A program made the translations under genes and the position numbers. From Deltaproteobacteria bacterium (GTDB lineage: Bacteria; Myxococcota_A; UBA796; UBA2385), in the NCBI GenBank assembly GCA_016845285.1, contig JAERSX010000529.1, positions 1 to 11,953 on the forward strand: a stretch of 11,953 bases of DNA, in the 5' to 3' direction. Positions 1 to 5,781 of this stretch are shown here, piece by piece (the first letter of the stretch is position 1; each line of letters begins with the position of its first letter). The notes under the pieces are model-generated. The model saw only the letters and a program-made list of their open reading frames with translations. It did not search any database and was not told where the DNA came from.

Positions 1-448
1 GGTGTTTTTCTGGTGCTCCCACGCGACCTGCCTGAGCTGACCGACGACACGGGGAGGGCTTCCACGCCCGCATCTATGACTGCACTCGCCGTGTGGGTCC
101 AGACTGGGCTGCTGAGGTTGTTCCCCAAGAGCCTCGAATTCATGCACACCCATCGTCCTCAACGGTCAGGTGAGACACGCCGCCGCCTCATCTCCTGGCG
201 TTGCTGGCCAAGGAGCTCTGTTTGAGTATCGGCAGATACGCTGTGCGTCCTCTCGGCGATCCCTCCTGTTCTGAGGGCGTCTCTCTTGTCGCTCCACCGC
301 CATGGCCTGTGGGCAGCACCGGCGACTGACAGCACAAGAACGACGATATATGTCCACTTGGGGGCCATCTCCCACGATGGAGTATGATGAGGGCACAGGC
401 TCTCTCTTCCTGCCTGCTTTCCCGTGCCCCCGTACAAGAGACTGAAGA
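1..448. other. Stretch without a supportable gene
   Basis: Nothing here can be assigned to a family. A plus-strand frame is open from the window edge to a TGA at 223-225 and could be the last 74 codons of an upstream gene, but the translation shows no motif and its third-position bias is weak. On the minus strand a frame starting at 368 reads MAPKWTYIVVLVLSVAGAAH, which resembles a signal peptide, but it has no properly spaced ribosome site and the remainder is a short basic sequence. A 47-codon plus-strand frame at 302-445 is likewise featureless. The only positive signal is a possible promoter near 326-352, listed separately. The region is probably the leader of the oxidoreductase gene plus decayed or intergenic sequence. 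Confidence 0.5.
326..352 (+). promoter_or_regulatory. Possible sigma70-type promoter of the oxidoreductase-kinase pair
   Basis: CTGACA at 326-331 matches five of six bases of the -35 consensus. TATATG at 347-352 matches four of six of the -10 consensus. The spacer is 15 bp, shorter than the usual 17. This is one of the few AT-rich spots in the leader and would give an untranslated leader of about 90 bases before the TTG at 449. The assignment rests on sequence match alone and is tentative. Confidence 0.25.
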
Positions 449-1084
449 TTGCACGCTCGGCCCGTTCAGCTCCCATTTCCGTCTGCGCGCATTCTGGTGG
501 TGTCCGACTTCAACTGTCCGTACTGCTTCACGCTCAATGAGTGGATCGAGCGACTTGGAAGGTCAGAGCAGGTGCGGTGGGTGGGCATCGAGCACCGTCC
601 CACACTCCCCCTGGATGGAGAGAACACTGCCGAAGATTCGGTCTTGTTCAGCACCGAGGTGAGTGATGTGCAGGAGCGTGCACCTGAGATGGCGCCCTTG
701 TCCGCTCGGACTTGGGTCAATTCAAATGCAGCAGTGCTTCTGCAGAACGCTGTAGAGGATGAATTTCCCCACCTGGCTCCACGCCTGCGCGCACGTATTT
801 TTCGTTCCTATTGGCGCGAAGGCCTGCTGATCTCAAAGGATGAAGTCCTCCACCAGATCCGCGAAGACCTCGGGATACCGGAGCTCGAAACGGAGGAGGA
901 ATACCTCGAAGAGCTCACCGGGTGGTGGACCGAAGAGTTGGACCGAATTCCATGCATGCTGGCTCCCACGGGGCTCGTACACCTGGGCCTCCAGACCTTC
1001 GGCGCGGTGAAGTCATTTCTGGACAGTGCCATCCACTACTCCTCAGTCGGGCCCGGGTGCCGGGGGAGTGACTTGAAGACATGA
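449..1084 (+). CDS. DsbA-like thiol oxidoreductase (thioredoxin fold, CPYC)
   Basis: This is probably a cytosolic DsbA/FrnE-type protein of 211 residues that catalyses or senses thiol-disulfide exchange. The first strand and active site read ILVVSDFNCPYC, with redox cysteines C23 and C26 in a CPYC centre, which DsbA relatives and glutaredoxins also use. A mostly helical insert follows, then the expected cis-Pro as IPCM (P168) and a closing helix. There is no signal peptide or membrane segment. The start is inferred: an in-frame TGA lies at 443-445 and TTG at 449 is the first usable start; the only upstream purine run is a weak AAGAG. The stop overlaps the ATG of the histidine kinase (ATGA at 1081-1084), which implies translational coupling. 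An unusual C169 directly follows the cis-Pro. The substrate is unknown. A 2-hydroxychromene-2-carboxylate isomerase-like role is less likely because both active-site cysteines are present. Confidence 0.8.
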   Translation: MHARPVQLPFPSARILVVSDFNCPYCFTLNEWIERLGRSEQVRWVGIEHRPTLPLDGENTAEDSVLFSTEVSDVQERAPEMAPLSARTWVNSNAAVLLQNAVEDEFPHLAPRLRARIFRSYWREGLLISKDEVLHQIREDLGIPELETEEEYLEELTGWWTEELDRIPCMLAPTGLVHLGLQTFGAVKSFLDSAIHYSSVGPGCRGSDLKT

Positions 1085-2748
1085 CTGAACCGCTCAGCCC
1101 AAGCCAGGCGCGTCGACTGAAGCGGGAGATCAAGCGCCTCACATATGAACTCCGCGTTGCCTCCAACCAAGTCCCCATGCTGCGCGCCATGGTGGAGGGC
1201 AGCCCGGATGCGCTGGCAGTTCTCAACCACAAGGGCAATGTCGTCGAGCACAACTCGCGGCTCACAGAGCTGCGGAGTGCGTCCGGTCTGCTGCACGGAC
1301 AGTCTGTGCAGACCTTCTTCCATCAGACGGCCGCACAGAGCTTCAATCAGAAGCGCTGGTCACTCCTTCCAGACCAGGTCCTGGTACAGGCAAGAACAGA
1401 GCCCATGCGCCTGCATGGGTTCTGCAACAACGTGCCTGTCGAGGTGGATCTTTCCCCCGTCCAGAGTCAGGGGGAGGACTTCATCGTCATGGCGGTGCGT
1501 GTGCTTGATGGCACCAGCAGCCAGGCCAGGGATCTTCACCACGCTCGGGTGCGCGTCAATGAACTGGATTCCGAGCTTCGCGAGCAGCGCGAGGTCCAGC
1601 GTGTCGCCCGGCTCGAGTCACTGGCCATGCTGTCCGGCACCTTGGCCCACGATCTGAACAACGCGCTCGCAGTGGTTTCTGGCAACCTGGAGATCCTTCG
1701 GGAGCAGATCGACAACGAAGATCACCAAGAGCACCTCGATGACATCGCCGTGGGAAGTCGAGCGGTCAGTGCCTTGGCAAACCGGCTCCGAATGTTCAGC
1801 AAAGGGCCAAGCCCGCTCCTCTCGCCCCTCGACCTGAGCGCTTGGCTCGGCACTTTCTTGGCACCGCTTGCCAAGACGCTGAACATAAAAGTGGTGCTGC
1901 GTGTGCCCGACGACCCTTGCTGGGTGGCCGCCGATGAAGGGCAGCTCGGCCAGGTGATGCTCAACCTGCTCTCCAACGCCAGCCAGGCAGCCGACGGCGC
2001 CCGGGTGATCGTTCGGGTCTCGCTGAGCTCCGCGGATCAAGGCCAGCTCGGCGGCGTTGTCGCGGAGATTGCAAAGCCGAACGACACCGGGCACTTCCTG
2101 CTCCAAGTGCACGACGAGGGTCCTGGGATCCCTGACCACATACTCCCGACGATCTTTGAGCCGTTCTTCACGACGAAGCTCAAAGGGAGCGGTCTCGGGC
2201 TCGCGAGCGTCGCAGGGATCGTTCGCGCTCATCAGGGTGGCGTGGCTGCCACCAACGCCGAGTCTGGGGGGGCCGTGTTCAGCCTCATGCTTCCCCGATG
2301 CCCACCACATCGTAGCTACAAGAATTCCCGTCCGGTCACGTCTCGCTCAGAGCTCCCTCTGGCCGACCGCTGCATCCTGCTGCTGGAGGATCAGGCGCAC
2401 GTACGCCAAGTGTTCAGGAGACATCTCACCTCCGCGGGTGCTCGGGTTCATTCGGTCGCCACCGGTGAAGATGCGCTGCAGGAATACCGTCACATCCGCG
2501 CGTCCGGAGAGAACCCTGTCTGCGTGTTCGACCTCCTCATCGATGGGGGTATGGGAGGTATCGAGACATTGGCAGAGCTGTCTCGGGAGTGGCCCGACGT
2601 CATCGCGATCGCGTGCAGTGGCCACGCCGAGGTGGACATGGCCAATGCCTTTGGCTCTTTTGGTTTCCGTGACTACCTCGCCAAACCATTCAGTGGTGCG
2701 AGCCTCGTGCAGGCGGTACTCGACCAATGTTCGGACCAGTGCGTCTGA
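1081..2748 (+). CDS. Cytosolic PAS hybrid histidine kinase with receiver domain
   Basis: This 555-residue sensor kinase phosphorylates itself on His and passes the phosphate to its own C-terminal Asp. In order: a PAS-like domain (about 33-145), a charged coiled coil (about 147-186), a HisKA dimerisation domain with H190 in LAHDLNN, and an HATPase_c domain with N-box N295/N299, G1 box D345-EGPGIP, F-box FEPFFTTK (about 359-366) and G2 box GSGLGL (369-374). A receiver domain (about 430-550) has acidic residues E436/D437, phosphoacceptor D484, S513 and K535 (AKPF). No signal peptide or transmembrane helix is visible, so the input should be cytosolic. The receiver loop reads DLLIDGGMGG where relatives of the DLTIPGGMGG type carry Pro. 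The gene is translationally coupled to the DsbA-like gene upstream, suggesting a redox or thiol input (inference). No output domain or cognate regulator is encoded nearby, so a separate phosphotransfer partner is expected. Confidence 0.93.
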   Translation: MTEPLSPSQARRLKREIKRLTYELRVASNQVPMLRAMVEGSPDALAVLNHKGNVVEHNSRLTELRSASGLLHGQSVQTFFHQTAAQSFNQKRWSLLPDQVLVQARTEPMRLHGFCNNVPVEVDLSPVQSQGEDFIVMAVRVLDGTSSQARDLHHARVRVNELDSELREQREVQRVARLESLAMLSGTLAHDLNNALAVVSGNLEILREQIDNEDHQEHLDDIAVGSRAVSALANRLRMFSKGPSPLLSPLDLSAWLGTFLAPLAKTLNIKVVLRVPDDPCWVAADEGQLGQVMLNLLSNASQAADGARVIVRVSLSSADQGQLGGVVAEIAKPNDTGHFLLQVHDEGPGIPDHILPTIFEPFFTTKLKGSGLGLASVAGIVRAHQGGVAATNAESGGAVFSLMLPRCPPHRSYKNSRPVTSRSELPLADRCILLLEDQAHVRQVFRRHLTSAGARVHSVATGEDALQEYRHIRASGENPVCVFDLLIDGGMGGIETLAELSREWPDVIAIACSGHAEVDMANAFGSFGFRDYLAKPFSGASLVQAVLDQCSDQCV

Positions 2749-2805
2749 GGTGGGGAGTTGTGCGGGCGTGAGGGTTTAGCGCTCGACCGAATTGTCAGAC
2801 CGGGC

Positions 2806-4248
2806 TCACTCGGCGACCACCGCGTCCGACTGGCCTGATGCCAAGAGGGCGCGACCCACCGCCACTGCCCGATACGTGGCTGCTTGGGTGGGATCCGGAC
2901 GTGTGACGGTGATGGTCGGCTCGGTGGATCGACCCACCATCACTCCTTGGCTGGCGTCGTCCGGGTCCAGCCTGAGGAGTACGACCTCGGCGAAGAGCCC
3001 CGAGGGGTCGGCCACGGTCCATGTGAGCTCGTCTCCTGCTGGGCCGGTCGCGAGGGTCAGGGTGGTGTCGAGACAGGCGTCCACGCCCGGTTCGATGGCT
3101 GTGCCTTCTTCGTAGTCGTTCCACGTCACGAGCTGAAACAACGCTGGCGTTGCGCCGGTGGCGTCCATGTGGTCTGCGGCCAGCTCCAGGGTGTCGTACA
3201 GCGTGGCGCCGCAGCGAGGGTCCTGGTACCGGCCCTCCCCCCACGAAGCCAGGCTGTCGTCGAAGCCGGGCCATGCTGCACCGATGGCTCGGTGGTCTGG
3301 GTAGAGCGCATCTTGGGTGTCATAGAACCACGAGAGGTAGTCCTCGCCGAACTCCCCGTCGAGGTCCGCCCAGGCAAAGAACCCGTCGACGGAGGGAGCG
3401 GAGGCCTCGTCAGGGTGGAGGTCGAACAGCATCGGGGGTGGGTCGAGTGCCTCCAGTGCTTCCCGGACCTTGGCCAGATCTGGTGTGATGTCGTCGTAGA
3501 CCCATAGAAAGACGACCGGTCGACCATCCTCTGTCAGGTAGGACGGGTGGGTCATGTAGCGGGCGTGGGCCTCTTCGAGATCGGTCACCATCTGCAGGGT
3601 GACCGCCTCGCTGTCCTCGGGGTTGTCCACCCCCCACCTGAGGGAACCGTAGTCGTAGACGAGGCCGACGCTGAAGTCGTTGTCTGCAGCGTCGAGCATC
3701 ACCTCGAAGCCCTCGTCGATGTGGGGCGACACCCCTGCATACCAGTCCACCACAAATCCCGACAGCCCTCTCGAGCGGGCTGCGGCGATCTGAGCTGCGG
3801 CCACAGCGGGATCGGTCGAGTCGTAGCCCACGTCCAGGTGGGTGTCTTCGCCGAACCAGGTCATGAGGTGAGCGACGACACGCCCTACATCTGGAAGCTC
3901 TTCCTGGATCGTCCGGTCGCTGACCGAGAGGCTGTCGAGGGGGGTCCACTCGGTGATGTGCAGGTCTGCCGTCTCCGAGGAGGCGCAGCCCTCGACCCAC
4001 CATGTGGCGTCGCCGGTGGCGAGCTCGAGTGTCGCGTGATCTCCGGACACGGGTGTCTTGACTCCGTCGATGGAGATGGTCCCTTCGATGTGTGGTGTCC
4101 ATGAAAAGGAGACGGGGCCTTCTCCCACCACGCTTCCGGAGGCGGGAGCTCGAAGGGTCGGGGGCACGCAGGCGGTGTCCGACGAGACATCCGTCTCGGC
4201 TGGTGTTCCACAGGCGGCGAGGCAGGCCAACCCGAGGAGTACACGCAC
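2806..4248 (-). CDS. Lipoprotein with GH71/GH99-like glycoside hydrolase barrel
   Basis: This is a predicted envelope lipoprotein of 480 residues from the GTG at 4248 that likely hydrolyses an alpha-linked glycan. The signal reads MRVLLGLACLAAC with lipobox LAAC (C13). An Ig-like beta domain (about 25-95) is followed by a TIM-barrel region (about 115-390). This has the FVVDWYAG strand (D168) and, near the barrel end, WNDYEEGTAIEPG with D378 and E381. From family knowledge, GH71 has NDYGES and GH99 has NEWHEGT-IE at this place, with the acid pair spaced alike. A Fn3-like tail (about 395-480) ends the protein. The start is uncertain: the frame is open to 4431 with an ATG at 4338, but neither has a ribosome site, whereas GTG 4248 gives a compact signal peptide. 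An AGGAG lies 17 bases upstream inside a hairpin. The gene converges on the kinase with a 57-bp gap. The substrate cannot be told from sequence. Confidence 0.8.
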   Translation of the reverse strand: MRVLLGLACLAACGTPAETDVSSDTACVPPTLRAPASGSVVGEGPVSFSWTPHIEGTISIDGVKTPVSGDHATLELATGDATWWVEGCASSETADLHITEWTPLDSLSVSDRTIQEELPDVGRVVAHLMTWFGEDTHLDVGYDSTDPAVAAAQIAAARSRGLSGFVVDWYAGVSPHIDEGFEVMLDAADNDFSVGLVYDYGSLRWGVDNPEDSEAVTLQMVTDLEEAHARYMTHPSYLTEDGRPVVFLWVYDDITPDLAKVREALEALDPPPMLFDLHPDEASAPSVDGFFAWADLDGEFGEDYLSWFYDTQDALYPDHRAIGAAWPGFDDSLASWGEGRYQDPRCGATLYDTLELAADHMDATGATPALFQLVTWNDYEEGTAIEPGVDACLDTTLTLATGPAGDELTWTVADPSGLFAEVVLLRLDPDDASQGVMVGRSTEPTITVTRPDPTQAATYRAVAVGRALLASGQSDAVVAE

Positions 4249-4264
4249 GCCCGAAGCTCTGGAG

Positions 4265-4283
4265 GCTCCTCTTTCCGAGGAGC
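4265..4283 (-). promoter_or_regulatory. Perfect 7-bp hairpin upstream of the glycosidase start
   Basis: On the transcribed strand this reads GCTCCTC-GGAAA-GAGGAGC, a perfect seven-pair GC-rich stem with a five-base loop. It ends 16 bases before the proposed GTG start at 4248. The only Shine-Dalgarno-like sequence upstream, AGGAG, lies in the descending arm and would be paired. If the RNA folds this way it could limit initiation. If translation instead begins at the ATG at 4338, the hairpin is inside the coding sequence and may mean nothing. Confidence 0.35.
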
Positions 4284-4358
4284 GTGCCCAGGTCTCTGTT
4301 GGACCTGGGAGACCATTCGGTGAGCCGGGCTCATGCATCCGCAGCGGCTGATCCAGGG

Positions 4359-4380
4359 ACCCGTGTGGGCCGATACGGGT
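4359..4380. other. Imperfect hairpin at the end of the decayed kinase
   Basis: ACCCGT at 4359-4364 and ACGGGT at 4375-4380 are exact inverted repeats separated by ten bases; a G-T wobble and a T-A pair could lengthen the stem. It sits just beyond the last recognisable receiver-domain sequence of the kinase remnant. It could be the relic of that gene's terminator, but there is no T-run, so the call is weak. Confidence 0.2.
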
Positions 4381-4683
4381 GTTGTGATTGGCTCGATGAG
4401 TTGGCATCGGTCGAAGGGCTTTGTGAGGCAAGGGGCGCTGACCCTGCTGAAGAATTCTTCGATGTTGGGGGTGAAGAAGCTACCTGTCATGAAGGAGAAG
4501 CGGCGTGACAACTGTCGCTGAGTAGCCTCTTGATGGTCGCGCCGATGGCGACCTCATCATCGATGACGAGGCTGGTCTTGCCGTCGAGAGTGCCTGCAGC
4601 TTCCGCTCTCTCGTTCTTGGTTGGGGTTTCGACTGTGCTCTCGGGCCACGGCTCGCACGACAGCCAGCGCCAAGCCCCTGGCG

Positions 4684-4692
4684 CCCCCCCCC
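4684..4692. repeat. Nine-base C/G homopolymer at a frameshift
   Basis: Nine consecutive C on the plus strand (nine G on the minus strand) lie in the kinase remnant between its F-box and G2-box. Removing one base would join FEPLYEARHRGGA directly to RGLALAVVRAV in one frame, so the run is one base away from restoring the local reading frame. This is a typical slippage site. Confidence 0.85.
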
Positions 4693-4793
4693 GGTGCCTT
4701 GCCTCGTAGAGAGGCTCGAATAGCATTCCCATGTCTCTCTGAGGTACACCCGGACCGTTGTCTTCCTCCTCGACGATGAGGGTGGTCCCCTGT

Positions 4794-4798
4794 GGAGG
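4794..4798 (+). promoter_or_regulatory. Ribosome binding site of the hypothetical lipoprotein
   Basis: GGAGG lies eight bases before the GTG at 4807 and decides between it and the in-frame GTG at 4792, which overlaps the site and has no ribosome site of its own. Confidence 0.6.
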
Positions 4799-4806
4799 CG
4801 GAGATC

Positions 4807-5757
4807 GTGCTGAGCATCACCACCCGAAGTACCTTCTCGAGCAAGCTTCGTCGGCTGTGTGTCGTCATGGCCACGACTGGCTGCTCGAGCGTTTCCTCGG
4901 AGGTCTCCGTGCCACCTGCTACCGCTGCCCCGCTGAGTGCCGATTCTCTCGAGCACCAGGACGCCTCGCTGGGGAGCCTCCATGAAGCCCTGAGGTCGCA
5001 CGCTGTCTCCCGTGCCGAGGGCTGGACGCACCTGGCCCTTCACAAGTCGGGTAACTTTCTCCAGGAGCGGTGGTGTGCCCCCACCGTGTCGGTCTCGGCG
5101 TGCGAGCGTGGCACCGTGGGTCGGGAGCCGGGACTCGGGGACGCGTGGAGCACCCTGTCGGTCTTGCACTACCCCAAGGACTGGCCCCAGGTCTTCGGCC
5201 TTGTCTACGACGCGGGAGCCCTGCCAGAAGCGGATGGCTGGGGCGCCTCGGTCTCCATCTCCCTTCAGGGGGCACGGGTCATGGGTGACCATGTCTACGT
5301 GCGCTTTCTCCCTGTCACAGGAGGTGTGGTGGGCGACGCGGTGCCGTTGGGGCCCTCCTTGAGCTGGACCATCGAAGAGACCACCTTGCGAGTGGTCGAT
5401 CCGGCCTTGGGTACCACTGCCGGCGAGGCCCAGCTGAGGCGCTGGCTCGATGATGTGCTCAGCGATCCTGACTCCCTGAGAGCCCGAAGCCTGGCCCACC
5501 TCGACGCGCTCGGCACCGAGGTCTCCCGCGCCTTGATGGCTGACGAGGTGCGGAAGTGTGAGTACGCCGCCTACCAGGGGGATGGCATTCCTCCTGAGTG
5601 CACCCTGGTCTCGCTCAGCGCAGATGAGCAGCGGGGGGCCGCCGTGGCGCTGGGCACCGAGCTGGCACGGCGCAGGAGCTCCTTGGAAGCCGACGCCCCG
5701 TCCATGCACGCTTCGGTGCGTAGGCTGCTTGCGGAGGGGACCTGGTCAGCGCCGTGA
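4807..5757 (+). CDS. Hypothetical secreted protein, probable lipoprotein
   Basis: I do not recognise the family. The 316-residue product starts with a basic segment (TRSTFSSKLRR) and a short hydrophobic stretch ending in CVVMATTGCSS, giving a weak lipobox (TTGC, with T rather than L at -3) at C26. A Ser/Pro/Ala-rich linker to about residue 48 follows, then a folded region. This contains two pairs of cysteines (WCAPTVSVSAC, and KC...EC near residues 252-265) that could form disulfides in the periplasm, beta-rich sequence in the middle, and a helical C-terminal third with many Leu, Arg and Ala. The first 25 codons are antisense to the decayed kinase, so this 5' end may have been built on its remains. 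The gene ends 24 bp from the convergent calpain gene. Codon use is GC-rich and consistent from about 4880 onward, which supports a real gene. The opposite strand is also open but has no motif. Confidence 0.7.
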   Translation: MLSITTRSTFSSKLRRLCVVMATTGCSSVSSEVSVPPATAAPLSADSLEHQDASLGSLHEALRSHAVSRAEGWTHLALHKSGNFLQERWCAPTVSVSACERGTVGREPGLGDAWSTLSVLHYPKDWPQVFGLVYDAGALPEADGWGASVSISLQGARVMGDHVYVRFLPVTGGVVGDAVPLGPSLSWTIEETTLRVVDPALGTTAGEAQLRRWLDDVLSDPDSLRARSLAHLDALGTEVSRALMADEVRKCEYAAYQGDGIPPECTLVSLSADEQRGAAVALGTELARRRSSLEADAPSMHASVRRLLAEGTWSAP

Positions 5758-5781
5758 GGTGTCCAGCGGCGCTGTCCTGGC

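Larger units (their letters stand above)
4370..4875 (-). pseudogene. Decayed hybrid histidine kinase (HATPase plus receiver remnant)
   Basis: Fragments of a kinase, in the right order, lie in three minus-strand frames. Frame B (about 4870-4790) reads LLEKVLRVVMLSTISAS, a plausible broken N-box helix. Frame A (about 4785-4690) reads TLIVEEEDNGPGVP then LFEPLYEARHRGG, matching the G1 and F boxes. Across a run of nine G the sense returns to frame B as RGLALAVVRAVAREH, the G2 box. Frame A then gives KTSLVIDDEVAIGATIKRLL (about 4579-4520), a receiver start, closed by a stop at 4487-4489. A third frame from 4502 to about 4390 gives RFSFMTGSFFTPNIEEFF and LTKPFD, the receiver end with the conserved Lys. 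The receiver middle, including the phosphoacceptor Asp, is missing, as is about half the usual ATPase-receiver linker. No intact start or HisKA domain is visible. The remnant is not a recent copy of the intact kinase at 1081-2748, since their motifs differ throughout. Confidence 0.8.

Noticed and set aside
159..368. Minus-strand small frame with a signal-like start (MAPKWTYIVVLVLSVAGAA)
   Set aside because: The GGGAG directly abuts the ATG with no spacer, the rest is short and basic, and nothing supports expression.
302..445. 47-codon plus-strand frame with LTAQERRYMSTW, slightly like a transposase helix
   Set aside because: Too short, no ribosome site and no further transposase sequence nearby.
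2749..2805. Possible bidirectional terminator between the convergent kinase and glycosidase genes
   Set aside because: No stem longer than a few pairs and no T-run was found in the 57 bp.
4480..5709. Long minus-strand open frame (409 codons) opposite the hypothetical lipoprotein
   Set aside because: Its translation is Gly/Arg/Gln-rich with no motif, it lacks a ribosome site, and it mirrors the codon bias of the plus-strand gene. Its lower end runs through the kinase remnant in a frame that does not carry the kinase motifs.
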